Below are positions 19,251 to 28,865 of a DNA stretch of 64,000 nucleotides, one piece after another. The stretch comes from Pseudomonas morbosilactucae. GTDB taxonomy: Bacteria; Pseudomonadota; Gammaproteobacteria; Pseudomonadales; Pseudomonadaceae. The stretch is taken from the NCBI RefSeq assembly GCF_023241715.1, contig NZ_JALQCW010000005.1:95977-159976 (forward strand). The letters are read 5' to 3'. The first letter of the stretch is position 1. The number at the start of each line of letters is the position of its first letter. Below the pieces are notes generated by a model. The model was not told where the DNA came from, made no database searches, and saw only the letters and a program-made list of their open reading frames with translations. The translations under genes and the position numbers were made by a program.

Positions 19251-20165
19251 TTAAATAGATAGCTTGCGCCCACCGTGGGGCTGCTCCCGGGCCACGGTGA
19301 GGAATGGGTCCACCAGGGCGGGGCGCGCGGTGCCGCGACGCCAGGCCAGGCCAACATCCAGGGTCTGGCTCAGGTCCGCCAGGGGCCGTGCTTCAATGAT
19401 GTCGCCTTCCAGGGACCAGGGGCGGTAGGTCATGTCCGGCTGGATCGATACCCCGAGGCCCGCCGCCACCAGGCTACGCACCGCTTCGGTGGACGCCGTG
19501 CGCAGGGTGATGCGTGGCTGCAGGCCGGTGCCGGTCCACATGCGCTGGGCGTTGCGGTCCATTTCATCGACGTTGAGCTGGATCAGCGGTTCGCGTGCCA
19601 CATCCGCCAGGTTGATGCTGTCGTGTTCCAGCAGCGGGTGCTGGGCCGGCAGCCACAGGCGATGGGGCGAATGGGTCAGGACTTCGGTTTGCAGGGCGTG
19701 GCGGTCTTCCAGGTTGGACACAATCAGCACCCCGACGTCGATCTCGCCACTGACCAGCAAGTGCTCGATGTAGGGGCGCTCATCCTCCATCACGCGGATT
19801 TCCACATTGGGGTAGGCGCGTTGGAAGCGCGTCAGCAGGTCGGCCAGGTAATAACCGGCCACCAGGCTGGTCACACCGATGATCAACTGCCCGGCCACCT
19901 GGTCGGTGCTCTGCTGCAGGCTGCGCTTGGCGTTGTCCACGGTGGCCAGGATCAGGTGCGCCTGGCGCAGGAACTGGTGACCCTGGTGGGTCAGGGTCAT
20001 GCCCTTGGCGTGGCGGTTGAACAGGGTCACGCCAATTTCCTGCTCCAGTTGCTGGATGGCCAGGGTCAGGGTGGATTGGGAAATGAACACCGCCTGGGCG
20101 GCGGCCGAGATCGAGCCGGTCTCGGCCACGGCGATGAAGTGACGGATCTGGCGCAGGGTCATCAT
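19251..20165 (-). CDS. LysR-family transcriptional regulator
   Basis: 304 residues. The N-terminal helix-turn-helix reads MTLRQIRHFIAVAETGSISAAAQAVFISQSTLTLAIQQLEQ (residues 2-42), with the usual VTLFNR after it. The effector-binding domain follows (GQLIIGVTSLVAGYYLADLL and onward). The start is one of two adjacent ATGs at 20165/20162 with a poor ribosome site. It lies upstream of, and in the same direction as, the aldehyde dehydrogenase and ydc genes, so it is the natural candidate to control them. It is divergent from the DUF533 gene across 193 bases. Confidence 0.92.
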   Translation of the reverse strand: MMTLRQIRHFIAVAETGSISAAAQAVFISQSTLTLAIQQLEQEIGVTLFNRHAKGMTLTHQGHQFLRQAHLILATVDNAKRSLQQSTDQVAGQLIIGVTSLVAGYYLADLLTRFQRAYPNVEIRVMEDERPYIEHLLVSGEIDVGVLIVSNLEDRHALQTEVLTHSPHRLWLPAQHPLLEHDSINLADVAREPLIQLNVDEMDRNAQRMWTGTGLQPRITLRTASTEAVRSLVAAGLGVSIQPDMTYRPWSLEGDIIEARPLADLSQTLDVGLAWRRGTARPALVDPFLTVAREQPHGGRKLSI

Positions 20166-20358
20166 GGGGGGCGGGTACCGGGCGTTTTTATCGATTTTTC
20201 GCAGTGTATATCTTTTTAATCGAGGGGCTGCCCGAGGGCTTTTCAGCCGCGCTGGGCCAAGCAACATTCAGAAGCACTCTGCCGCAAAGGAGCACGGCAC
20301 TTCCCTTTAGGCTGGTGGCCTTATTTATCCGCGCGACACGATTTTCTGGAGGCTAGCG

Positions 20359-21081
20359 ATGAACACCCGTGGATTGCTCGATCAATTGCTCAAATCCGGC
20401 CAGCAATTGCTGCAGGACAAGGCGGCAGGCAGCCAGCACAAGAAGCCGGCGCAAGGCGGGCTGGGCAGTCTGCTCGGTGGCCAAGGCTCCGGTGGCCTGG
20501 GCAGCCTGCTTTCCGGGGCGGGCGGCGGGGCCCTGGCCGCCGGGGCCATGGGCCTGTTGCTGGGTAACAAAAAGGCCCGCAGCTTTGGCGGCAAGGCCCT
20601 GACCTACGGCGGCCTCGCGGCCCTCGGGGTGCTGGCCTACAAAGCCTACGGCAACTGGCAGGCGCAGCAGGGCAAGGCACCGGCTCACGAGCCGCAAACC
20701 ATCGACCGCCTGCCGCCGCAGCAGGCCGAGCAGCACAGCCAGGGCATCCTCAAGGCTCTGGTGGCGGCGGCCAAGGCCGACGGCCATGTGGACGAGCGTG
20801 AGCGCGCACTGATCGAAGGCGAGTTCACTCGCCTGGACAATGACCAGGAGCTGCAACGCTGGCTGCATGATGAACTCAACAAACCCCTGGACCCGGTGGA
20901 AGTGGCCCGGGCCGCCAGCACTCCGGAAATGGCTGCCGAGATGTACATCGCCAGCGTGATGCTGGTGGATGAAGAGAACTTCATGGAAAAGTCCTACCTG
21001 GACGAACTGGCCCGCCAGCTCAAGCTGGAGCCCGGGCTGAAGCTGGAACTGGAGCGTCAGGTGCGCCAAGCCTCGGTGTAA
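20359..21081 (+). CDS. DUF533 / TerB-like inner membrane protein (YebE type)
   Basis: 240 residues. The first 50 residues are Gly/Gln/Lys-rich (GGLGSLLGGQGSGGLGSLL). A hydrophobic stretch follows (GGALAAGAMGLLLG and YGGLAALGVLAYKAYGNW), then a C-terminal helical TerB-like domain from about residue 125 (LKALVAAAKADGHVDERERALI) with acidic residues that could bind metal. This matches DUF533 proteins such as E. coli YebE, which are envelope-stress associated. A GGAGG ribosome site precedes the ATG at 20359. It ends at a strong terminator and so stands alone. Confidence 0.85.
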   Translation: MNTRGLLDQLLKSGQQLLQDKAAGSQHKKPAQGGLGSLLGGQGSGGLGSLLSGAGGGALAAGAMGLLLGNKKARSFGGKALTYGGLAALGVLAYKAYGNWQAQQGKAPAHEPQTIDRLPPQQAEQHSQGILKALVAAAKADGHVDERERALIEGEFTRLDNDQELQRWLHDELNKPLDPVEVARAASTPEMAAEMYIASVMLVDEENFMEKSYLDELARQLKLEPGLKLELERQVRQASV

Positions 21082-21101
21082 CAGGCTGCTTGATACACAC
21101 C

Positions 21102-21137
21102 ACGGCGTCGGGAGTCCCCCGGTGCCGTTTTTTTTTT
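21102..21137 (+). terminator. Rho-independent terminator after the DUF533 gene
   Basis: ACGGC...GGG / CCC...GCCGT form a GC-rich hairpin followed by ten T (21128-21137). It isolates the DUF533 gene from the wsp operon that follows. Confidence 0.85.
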
Positions 21138-21325
21138 GCGGCCGGTATGCCAGCGGTATTTGCCGAAACAGCGCTGGCAAATGGCTATTAACTTGGCGGA
21201 GAGTAGCCAGCCAGAGCAGATTGCCGCTTCGCGCCGACTGCGACCGGGTTGGCAAACCTGTCAGTAAACGATGGCTCGCCCTCGGCTATACTGCCCGCAT
21301 TTTTGAATGGCCCCGAGGACTGACT

Positions 21326-22948
21326 GTGAAGAACTGGACGTTGCGCCAACGCATCTTGGCGAGCTTTGCGGTGATCATCGCGATCATGCTGTTGATGGTC
21401 GTGGTCTCGTACTCGCGACTGTTGAAGATCGAAGTCAGTGAAGAGAAAGTTCGCACCGACTCAGTCCCCGGGGTGTATGCCAGCTCCATGATCCGCAGTG
21501 CGTGGGTCGACAGCTACGTGCTGACCCAGCAGATTGTCGGCCTGTCCGAGAATCATCCGATCAGCACCGAAGATCAGTTGCGCTTCAAAGAGTTCGAACA
21601 ACGCCTGGTCAAGGAAATGGCCAGTTACCAGGCGACCGTTTTCGACAAGGATGATCAGGCGGCATTCGATGATTTCGAGCGTCGGCACCAAACCTACAAC
21701 CAGATCCTGACCAAGGTCCTGGACCTGTACCAGAGCAAGGATTTCAGCCAGGCCCAGCAAGTCCTGCAACTGGAGCTGACCCCGGCCTGGATCGACGGGC
21801 GCAAGCACCTCAACGAGGTGATCGAGAACAACAGCGAGGCTGCCAACAAGGCCACCCTGGCGATTGGTGACGCGGTGACTGCGGCCAAGGTCAGCATGGG
21901 TGTGTCGCTGTTGCTGGCGGTGCTGGCGGCGGGCGTGTGCGGGCTGTTGCTGATGCGCGCCATCATGGCGCCGATGAACCGCATCGTGGAAATCCTCGAC
22001 ATCATGCGCACCGGCGACCTGAGCGGACGCTTGAACCTGGAGCGCAAGGACGAGTTCGGCGCGGTGGAAACCGGCTTCAACGACATGATGACCGAGCTCA
22101 CGGCCCTGGTGTCCCAGGCCCAGCGCTCGTCGGTGCAGGTCACCACCTCGGTCACGGAAATTGCCGCGACCTCCAAGCAACAGCAGGCCACGGCCACTGA
22201 AACAGCGGCCACGACCACTGAAATCGGTGCCACCTCGCGGGAAATTGCCGCCACCTCCCGGGATCTGGTGCGCACCATGACCGAGGTCTCCACCGCCGCC
22301 GATCAGGCCTCGGTCCTCGCCGGTTCCGGCCAGCAGGGCCTGGCCCGGATGGAAGACACCATGCATTCGGTGATGGGCGCCGCCGACCTGGTGAACGCCA
22401 AACTGGCGATCCTCAACGAGAAGGCCGGCAACATCAACCAAGTGGTGGTGACCATCGTCAAGGTCGCCGACCAGACCAACCTGTTGTCCCTCAATGCCGC
22501 CATCGAGGCCGAGAAGGCCGGCGAGTACGGTCGCGGCTTTGCCGTGGTCGCCACCGAAGTGCGACGCCTGGCGGACCAGACCGCCGTGGCCACCTACGAC
22601 ATCGAGCAGATGGTCCGTGAGATCCAGTCGGCGGTGTCGGCCGGGGTCATGGGCATGGACAAGTTCTCCGAAGAAGTGCGCCGGGGCATGGCAGAGGTGC
22701 AGCAAGTCGGTGAGCAACTGTCGCAGATCATTCATCAGGTCCAGGCGCTGGCGCCGCGGGTGTTGATGGTCAATGAAGGCATGCAGGCCCAGGCCACCGG
22801 TGCCGAGCAGATCAACCACGCCCTGGTGCAACTGGGCGATGCCAGCAGCCAGACCGTGGAGTCCCTGCGCCAGGCCAGCTTTGCCATCGACGAGCTGAGC
22901 CAGGTGGCCGTGGGGCTGCGTAGCGGCGTCTCGCGTTTCAAAGTCTGA
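21326..22948 (+). CDS. wspA: WspA, membrane chemoreceptor of the Wsp surface-sensing pathway
   Basis: 540 residues starting at GTG 21326 behind CGAGGAC. TM1 is at about residues 10-30, then a periplasmic helical sensor of about 155 residues, TM2 at about 190-212 and a HAMP region to about 265. The methyl-accepting coiled coil has its conserved tip around 369-420 (VADQTNLLSLNAAIEAEKAG). The flanking helices are rich in Thr/Glu/Gln methylation-type sites (ATETAATTTEIGATSREIAATS). WspA responds to surface contact and activates the kinase WspE. It is the first gene of wspABCDEFR; its stop overlaps the wspB start as TGATG. A possible -10 TATACT lies at 21287-21292. Confidence 0.96.
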   Translation: MKNWTLRQRILASFAVIIAIMLLMVVVSYSRLLKIEVSEEKVRTDSVPGVYASSMIRSAWVDSYVLTQQIVGLSENHPISTEDQLRFKEFEQRLVKEMASYQATVFDKDDQAAFDDFERRHQTYNQILTKVLDLYQSKDFSQAQQVLQLELTPAWIDGRKHLNEVIENNSEAANKATLAIGDAVTAAKVSMGVSLLLAVLAAGVCGLLLMRAIMAPMNRIVEILDIMRTGDLSGRLNLERKDEFGAVETGFNDMMTELTALVSQAQRSSVQVTTSVTEIAATSKQQQATATETAATTTEIGATSREIAATSRDLVRTMTEVSTAADQASVLAGSGQQGLARMEDTMHSVMGAADLVNAKLAILNEKAGNINQVVVTIVKVADQTNLLSLNAAIEAEKAGEYGRGFAVVATEVRRLADQTAVATYDIEQMVREIQSAVSAGVMGMDKFSEEVRRGMAEVQQVGEQLSQIIHQVQALAPRVLMVNEGMQAQATGAEQINHALVQLGDASSQTVESLRQASFAIDELSQVAVGLRSGVSRFKV

Positions 22949-23484
22949 TGAGCGAGTTCGCGGTGAAACGCGGCCCGGGGGCGGAGCACAAGGCGGTGCT
23001 GTTCCTGGTCTTCCGTATTGGCGAGGAGCGTTATGCCCTGCGAGCCACCGAGGTGGTCGAAGTGCTGCCGCGGCTGCCCCTCAAGCCACTGGCCCAGGCG
23101 CCGGCCTGGGTCGCCGGGATCTTCGCCTACCGTGGCGTGGTGGTGCCGGTCATCGACCTCAGCGCCCTGAGCTTCGGCCAGCCGGCACGCTTGCGCACAA
23201 GCACCCGCCTGGTGCTGGTGCACTATCCGGCCGAGCCCCTGCAACCGGCGCGTTTGCTCGGGCTGATTCTCGAACAGGCCAATGACACCCTGCGCTGCGA
23301 CCCGGCAGAGTTCCGGCCCAGTGGCCTGGACAACCGTGCCACGCCTTACCTGGGACCGGTGCGCGAGGACGCCCAGGGGTTGTTGCAGTGGGTACGGGTC
23401 GAGGCCTTGCTCGGCGCCGAGGTACGCAACCTGTTGTTCTCCACGCCGCCCCTGGACCCCGAGACGCTTGAGGTGTTGCCATGA
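22948..23484 (+). CDS. wspB: WspB, CheW-like coupling protein
   Basis: 178 residues forming one CheW domain: FLVFRIGEERYALRATEVVEVLPR at the N-terminal part, WVAGIFAYRGVVVPVIDLSAL as the classic CheW core, then RLVLV. It couples the receptor WspA to the kinase WspE. The start ATG shares its A with the wspA stop, and its own stop overlaps the wspC start (ATGA), so the three are translationally coupled. Confidence 0.95.
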   Translation: MSEFAVKRGPGAEHKAVLFLVFRIGEERYALRATEVVEVLPRLPLKPLAQAPAWVAGIFAYRGVVVPVIDLSALSFGQPARLRTSTRLVLVHYPAEPLQPARLLGLILEQANDTLRCDPAEFRPSGLDNRATPYLGPVREDAQGLLQWVRVEALLGAEVRNLLFSTPPLDPETLEVLP

Positions 23485-24761
23485 GCGGCGATCAGCGTTT
23501 CTTTGATTTTCTCAAGCAGCGCATTGGCCTGGATGTCGCCTCCGTGGGGCCGGCGATCATCGAGCGCGCGGTGCGCCAGCGCAGCCAGGCCTTGCAGCTG
23601 CCCAGCGTCGATGAGTACTGGTTGCTGCTGCAAAACTCCCGGGATGAGCAACAAGCGCTGATCGAGGGCGTGATCGTTCCGGAAACCTGGTTTTTCCGTT
23701 ATCCGGAGTCCTTTGCCACCCTGGTCAAGCTGGCCCAGGCGCGCCTGGCCGAGCTCAAGGGCATGCGCGCCCTGCGTATTCTCAGCCTGCCGTGTTCCAC
23801 CGGCGAGGAACCTTACTCCATTGCCATGGCCCTGCTGGATGGCGGTTTTGCACCTCACCAATTCAAGGTCCAGGGGCTCGACGTCAGCCCACTTTCGGTG
23901 GAGCGTGCACGCCGTGGCGTGTATGGCCGGAACTCGTTTCGTGGCCAGGACAGCGATTTTCGTGAGCGGCATTTCAGTGCCGAGGGCGAGCGTTATCAAC
24001 TCAGTGCCCGGGTTCGTGAACAGGTGCATTTGCAAGTGGGTAATGTCCTGGATCCGGGGTTGCTGGCCAGCGAACCGGCCTATGACTTTGTGTTCTGCCG
24101 CAACCTGTTGATCTATTTCGATCAGCCGACCCAGCGTCAGGTGTTCGAGGTGCTCAAGCGCCTGACCCACGTCGAGGGCGTGCTGTTTATCGGCCCCGCC
24201 GAAGGCAGCCTGTTGGGCCGCCTGGGCATGCGTTCGATCGGCATTGCCCAGTCGTTTGCCTTCAGCCGCCAGCCGGCCCCGCCCCCTGAACCGCTGCCCA
24301 TCGCCCCGGCCCCCCGTGCGTCCGTCCCCTTGCCTCCAGTGCCGCGCAGCCTCGCCGCGGCACCCGTGCGCCAACGCCCCTTTGCCAGCACGAAGCTGCC
24401 GACCCGTGCGGGCCCGGCTGCCGCAGTGGGTGAAGCCCCGGCGCTGTTGGCAACGATTGCCGCCCTGGCCAATGGCGGCAAGAGCGCGGAGGCCAAAGCG
24501 GCCTGCGAGCAGTACCTGCGTCAGTACGAGCCGGTGGCCGAGGTCTTTTATTGGCAGGGTTTGCTCAGTGACGTCGCCGGCGATGCCCCGCAGGCCCAGG
24601 CCCTGTACCGCAAGGCGCTGTACCTGGACCCGCAGCACGCCGAAACCCTGGCCCACCTGGCGGCGTTGCTCGCCTCCCAGGGCGACGCCGCTGGAGCCCG
24701 GCGCCTGCAGGCGCGGGCCGCCCGCAGTGCTCGCGGTACCGAGAATGAGGGCAACCTATGA
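23481..24761 (+). CDS. wspC: WspC, CheR-type methyltransferase with TPR tail
   Basis: 426 residues. An N-terminal CheR helical domain is followed by the SAM-binding core: FFRYPESF, ILSLPCSTGEEPYSIAMAL, GLDVSPLSVERAR and FCRNLLIYFD. A Pro/Ala-rich linker occupies about residues 265-325. The tail has TPR-like helices (FYWQGLLSDVAGDAPQAQAL, YLDPQHAETLAHLAALLA). It methylates WspA glutamates and so raises signalling; it is opposed by WspF. ATGA overlaps tie it to wspB and wspD. Confidence 0.96.
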   Translation: MSGDQRFFDFLKQRIGLDVASVGPAIIERAVRQRSQALQLPSVDEYWLLLQNSRDEQQALIEGVIVPETWFFRYPESFATLVKLAQARLAELKGMRALRILSLPCSTGEEPYSIAMALLDGGFAPHQFKVQGLDVSPLSVERARRGVYGRNSFRGQDSDFRERHFSAEGERYQLSARVREQVHLQVGNVLDPGLLASEPAYDFVFCRNLLIYFDQPTQRQVFEVLKRLTHVEGVLFIGPAEGSLLGRLGMRSIGIAQSFAFSRQPAPPPEPLPIAPAPRASVPLPPVPRSLAAAPVRQRPFASTKLPTRAGPAAAVGEAPALLATIAALANGGKSAEAKAACEQYLRQYEPVAEVFYWQGLLSDVAGDAPQAQALYRKALYLDPQHAETLAHLAALLASQGDAAGARRLQARAARSARGTENEGNL

Positions 24762-25444
24762 CTCAGGCCTACACATCCAACCTGATCCATGCCGATGCCC
24801 AGGCCATCGATGACTGCTGGAACCGCATCGGTATTCACGGGGACAAGTCTTGCCCGTTGCTGCCCGAGCATATTCATTGCCGCAACTGTGGCGTGTATTC
24901 GGCTGCCGCCACCCGCCTGCTGGACCGCTATTCGTTGCTACAGGACGACCGCGACCGCTCCCAGGCGCCGCCTGTGGAGAGCGACGTCGCCACCCGTTCA
25001 CTGCTGATGTTCCGGCTGGGCGAGGAGTGGCTGGGGCTGCCCACCCGCTGCCTGGTGGAGGTGGCACCGCAGCAGGTGATTCACTCCTTGCCCCATCAGC
25101 GCTCGCGGGCTTTGCTCGGGGTCGCCAATGTGCGCGGGGCCCTGGTGGCCTGCCTGTCCCTGGCGGAGCTGCTTGGGCTCGGGCCGGCGGAGAATGTGGC
25201 CGCTGGCGGGCGGGTGATGCCGCGCATGCTGATCATTGCCGCCCAGGGCGGCCCGGTGGTGGTGCCGGTGGATGAGGTGGACGGCATTCACGCCATTGAA
25301 GAGCGCAGCCTGCAGGCCGCGTCCCTCTCGGGTCAGCACGCCAGCGCCCGCTACACCCTGGGTGTGTTGCAGTGGAAGGGGCGCAGCCTGCGCCTGCTGG
25401 ATCAAGAGCAGTTGCTCTCGGCCGTGACCCGGAGCCTGACATGA
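24758..25444 (+). CDS. wspD: WspD, CheW-like coupling protein with N-terminal extension
   Basis: 228 residues. The first 70 residues include a Cys-containing segment (CWNRIGIHGDKSCPLLPEHI, HCRNCGVYS) that could bind metal. The CheW domain follows (LLMFRLGEEWLGLPTRCLVEV, LLGVANVRGALVACLSLAELLG). Wsp systems carry two CheW proteins; WspD is the one with the cysteine-containing extension. Overlapping start and stop codons join it to wspC and wspE. Confidence 0.95.
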   Translation: MTQAYTSNLIHADAQAIDDCWNRIGIHGDKSCPLLPEHIHCRNCGVYSAAATRLLDRYSLLQDDRDRSQAPPVESDVATRSLLMFRLGEEWLGLPTRCLVEVAPQQVIHSLPHQRSRALLGVANVRGALVACLSLAELLGLGPAENVAAGGRVMPRMLIIAAQGGPVVVPVDEVDGIHAIEERSLQAASLSGQHASARYTLGVLQWKGRSLRLLDQEQLLSAVTRSLT

Positions 25445-27810
25445 CCCCCGAACAGATGCGCGATGCCTCATTGTTGGAACTCTTCAGCCTGGAGGCCGAG
25501 GCCCAGACCCAGGTGCTCAGCGCCGGGTTGCTGGCCCTGGAGCGTAACCCGACCCAGGCCGACCAGTTGGAAGCCTGCATGCGCGCCGCCCACTCCCTCA
25601 AGGGCGCGGCGCGTATTGTCGGGGTGGATGCCGGCGTCAGCGTGGCCCATGTGATGGAGGACTGCCTGGTCAGTGCCCAGGAAGGCCGCCTGTACCTGCT
25701 GCCCGAACACATCGATGCCTTGCTCCAGGGCACGGATTTGTTGATGCGCATTGCCACCCCCGGAAGCAACACCGGGGCGGGGGATATCAGCGCCTATGTG
25801 GCCTTGATGGAGGCTTTGCTGGCGCCGTCAGCCCCAGGAGCCCAGGCGCCGACGCTGACCAAGGTCGATGCGCCCTCAACACCGCCCAATGCCGCGGCGG
25901 TCCTGGCGCTGGACGCTGAACTGGCGCTACAGCTTCAACTTCCAGCCGAACTTCAACCCGAGCCTCAGGTCCCGTCAGCACCCGAGCCCTTGCCGGTGGA
26001 GGCGCCGCCGGAGCCCGTCCAGCCTGCAGTCTCACGCCAAGGCAAACGCCCGGCGGAAGGCGGCGAGCGGGTGTTGCGGGTGACCGCCGAACGTTTGAAC
26101 AGCCTGCTGGACCTGTCCAGCAAGTCCCTGGTCGAAAGCCAGCGGCTCAAGCCTTACCTGGCCAACCTGCAGCGCCTCAAGCGTATGCAGAGTGGCAGCC
26201 TGCGGGCCCTGGAAAACCTCAATCTGCACCTCGATACCCAGACCCTGAGCCTGGAAGCCCAGGAAGCCTTGGCGCAAACCCGCCGGTTGCTGGCCGAGTC
26301 CCAGCAACTGCTGGCCGAGCAGACCGCTGAGTTGGATGAGTTCGGCTGGCAGAGCAGTCAGCGGGCCCAAGTGCTCTATGACACCGCCTTGGCGTGCCGC
26401 ATGCGGCCCTTTGCCGATGTGCTGACGGGGCAAGTACGCATGGTCCGGGATTTGGGCCGTAGCCTGGGCAAGCAGGTGCGCCTGGAAATCGAAGGTGAAA
26501 AGACTCAGGTCGACCGTGACGTGCTGGAAAAGCTTGAAGCGCCGTTGACCCATCTGCTGCGCAACGCCGTCGACCATGGCATTGAGCTGCCTGAGCAGCG
26601 GCTGGCGGCCGGCAAGCCCGCCGAGGGGTTGATTCGCTTGCGTGCGTCCCACCAGGCCGGCCTGCTGGTGCTGGAACTGAGTGACGACGGCCATGGCGTG
26701 GACCTGCCACGCCTGCGCAAAAACGTCATCGAGCGCCAATTGTCCACGGCCGACACCGTTGCCCAGTTGAGTGAAGAGGAACTGCTGACGTTCCTGTTCC
26801 TGCCAGGTTTCAGCCTGCGGGACAAGGTCACCGAGGTGTCGGGCCGGGGGGTTGGCCTGGACGCCGTGCAACACAGCGTGCGCCAGCTGCGCGGTGCCGT
26901 GGGGCTGGAACAGAGCAGCGGTCAGGGCAGCCGCTTTCACCTGGAAGTGCCGCTGACCCTGTCGGTGGTGCGCAGCCTGGTGGTGACCGTGGGTGATGAA
27001 GCCTATGCGTTCCCGCTGGCCCATATCGAGCGCATGTGCGATTTGGGGCCGGACGACATTGTCCAAGTGGAAGGGCGCCAGCATTTCTGGCACGAAGGCC
27101 GGCACGTGGGCCTGGTGGCCGCCAGTCAATTGCTGCAACGGCCGGCCGCCCAGAGCAATGAGCAAAGCCTCAAGGTGGTGGTGATCCGCGAGCGCGATGC
27201 GGTCTACGGGATTGCCGTCGAGGGCTTTGTCGGCGAGCGCACCCTGGTGGTGCTGCCCCTGGATGAGCGCCTGGGCAAAGTCCAGGACATTTCCGCCGGT
27301 GCCTTGCTCGATGACGGTTCGGTGGTGCTGATTGTCGACGTCGAAGACATGCTGCGTTCGGTGGACAAGCTGCTCAACACTGGCCGCCTGGAGCGTATCG
27401 CCCGGCACAAGCACACCCAGGCCGAGGTTGCGCGCAAACGTATCCTGGTGGTCGACGACTCGCTGACGGTGCGGGAGTTGCAGCGCAAGCTGCTGCTCAA
27501 TCGCGGCTACGACGTGGCCGTGGCGGTGGATGGCATGGACGGCTGGAACGCCCTGCGTGCTGAAACTTTCGACTTGCTGATCACTGACATCGATATGCCT
27601 CGAATGGATGGTATTGAATTGGTCACACTCTTGCGTCGCGATAATCGTCTGCAGTCGTTGCCGGTGATGGTGGTGTCTTACAAGGATCGAGAAGAAGACC
27701 GTCGCCGTGGACTGGATGCCGGAGCCGACTACTATCTAGCCAAAGCCAGTTTCCATGATGACGCTCTGCTGGATGCGGTGGTGGAACTGATTGGAGGCGC
27801 GCGGGCATGA
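25441..27810 (+). CDS. wspE: WspE, hybrid CheA-type histidine kinase/response regulator
   Basis: 789 residues. The HPt domain has the phospho-accepting His near residue 51 (AAHSLKGAARI). A long Pro/Ala/Gln linker covers about 120-200, then dimerisation helices. The ATPase domain has the N box LRNAVDHGIE near 375 and DDGHGVDL and RGVGLDAV as G boxes. A CheW-like domain follows, and a C-terminal receiver begins near 665 (RILVVDDSLTVREL) with its phospho-Asp near 716 (ITDIDMPRMDG). It phosphorylates WspR and WspF. I start it at 25441, where the ATG overlaps the wspD stop; a longer in-frame start upstream lacks coupling. Confidence 0.96.
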   Translation: MTPEQMRDASLLELFSLEAEAQTQVLSAGLLALERNPTQADQLEACMRAAHSLKGAARIVGVDAGVSVAHVMEDCLVSAQEGRLYLLPEHIDALLQGTDLLMRIATPGSNTGAGDISAYVALMEALLAPSAPGAQAPTLTKVDAPSTPPNAAAVLALDAELALQLQLPAELQPEPQVPSAPEPLPVEAPPEPVQPAVSRQGKRPAEGGERVLRVTAERLNSLLDLSSKSLVESQRLKPYLANLQRLKRMQSGSLRALENLNLHLDTQTLSLEAQEALAQTRRLLAESQQLLAEQTAELDEFGWQSSQRAQVLYDTALACRMRPFADVLTGQVRMVRDLGRSLGKQVRLEIEGEKTQVDRDVLEKLEAPLTHLLRNAVDHGIELPEQRLAAGKPAEGLIRLRASHQAGLLVLELSDDGHGVDLPRLRKNVIERQLSTADTVAQLSEEELLTFLFLPGFSLRDKVTEVSGRGVGLDAVQHSVRQLRGAVGLEQSSGQGSRFHLEVPLTLSVVRSLVVTVGDEAYAFPLAHIERMCDLGPDDIVQVEGRQHFWHEGRHVGLVAASQLLQRPAAQSNEQSLKVVVIRERDAVYGIAVEGFVGERTLVVLPLDERLGKVQDISAGALLDDGSVVLIVDVEDMLRSVDKLLNTGRLERIARHKHTQAEVARKRILVVDDSLTVRELQRKLLLNRGYDVAVAVDGMDGWNALRAETFDLLITDIDMPRMDGIELVTLLRRDNRLQSLPVMVVSYKDREEDRRRGLDAGADYYLAKASFHDDALLDAVVELIGGARA

Positions 27811-28817
27811 AGATAGCCATCGTCAACGATATGCCCATGGCGGTAGAGGCGCTGCGGCGTGCCCTGGCGTTCGACCCGAGCCACGAAGTGGTGTGGGTGG
27901 CCAGCAATGGCGCCGAGGCGGTGCAGTGCTGCGCCCAGCTCACCCCGGACCTGATTCTCATGGACCTGATCATGCCGGTGATGGATGGCGTGGAAGCGAC
28001 GCGGCGGATCATGGCCGAGTCGCCCTGCGCCATTGTCATCGTCACTGTGGACCGCCAGCAGAATGTGCACCGGGTGTTCGAGGCCATGGGCCACGGCGCC
28101 CTGGACGTGGTCGACACCCCGGCCCTGGGCGCCGGCAATGCTCAGGAAGCGGCAGCGCCGTTGTTGCGCAAGATCCTCAATATCGGTTGGCTGATCGGCC
28201 AGCGCGGCAGCCGCGTGCGTTCGGTGGCCACACCGCTGCGCACCCAGGCGCCGCGCCAGAGCCTGGTGGCCATCGGTTCGTCCGCCGGCGGCCCAGCGGC
28301 CCTGGAAGTGTTGCTCAAAGGGTTGCCCACGGATTTCTCCGCGGCCATTGTGCTGGTCCAGCACGTGGACCAGGTGTTCGCCGCCGGCATGGCCGAATGG
28401 CTCAGCAGTGCCTCGGGCCTGCAAGTGCGCCTGGCCCGTGAGGGCGAGCCGCCGCAACCCGGCACCGTGCTGCTGGCCGGCACCAACCATCACATCCGCC
28501 TGTTGAAGAACGGCACCCTGGCGTACACCGCCGAACCGGTCAACGAGATCTATCGGCCGTCGATCGATGTGTTTTTTGAAAGCGTCGCCAGTTACTGGAA
28601 CGGCGATGCGGTCGGCGTGCTGCTGACCGGCATGGGCCGCGACGGCGCCCAGGGCCTGAAGCTGATGCGTGACCAGGGCTACCTGACCATTGCCCAGGAC
28701 CAGAACAGCAGTGCGGTGTATGGCATGCCCAAGGCGGCAGCGGCCATCGACGCTGCGGTAGAAATTCGCCCATTGGATAAGATCGCTCCACGTTTGCTGG
28801 AGATCTTCGCCAAATGA
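27807..28817 (+). CDS. wspF: WspF, CheB-type methylesterase
   Basis: 336 residues. The N-terminal receiver has its phospho-Asp at about 53 (LILMDLIMPVMDG). The C-terminal methylesterase domain has the catalytic serine in AIGSSAGGP near 158, a histidine in VLVQHVDQ and an aspartate in GMGRDGAQG near 279. It removes methyl groups from WspA and dampens the pathway. In P. fluorescens SBW25, loss-of-function mutations in wspF are a major route to wrinkly-spreader types. The gene here is intact. The ATGA overlap with wspE gives the start. Confidence 0.96.
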   Translation: MKIAIVNDMPMAVEALRRALAFDPSHEVVWVASNGAEAVQCCAQLTPDLILMDLIMPVMDGVEATRRIMAESPCAIVIVTVDRQQNVHRVFEAMGHGALDVVDTPALGAGNAQEAAAPLLRKILNIGWLIGQRGSRVRSVATPLRTQAPRQSLVAIGSSAGGPAALEVLLKGLPTDFSAAIVLVQHVDQVFAAGMAEWLSSASGLQVRLAREGEPPQPGTVLLAGTNHHIRLLKNGTLAYTAEPVNEIYRPSIDVFFESVASYWNGDAVGVLLTGMGRDGAQGLKLMRDQGYLTIAQDQNSSAVYGMPKAAAAIDAAVEIRPLDKIAPRLLEIFAK

Positions 28818-28865
28818 CTGATAAACGCTGCTGCCCTGGCCAAGCGGCAACTCAGGGGATCCCCC

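Noticed and set aside
21461..22831. A 456-codon minus-strand frame inside wspA
   Set aside because: Shadow frame, His/Gln/Gly-rich. wspA has its full domain structure on the other strand.
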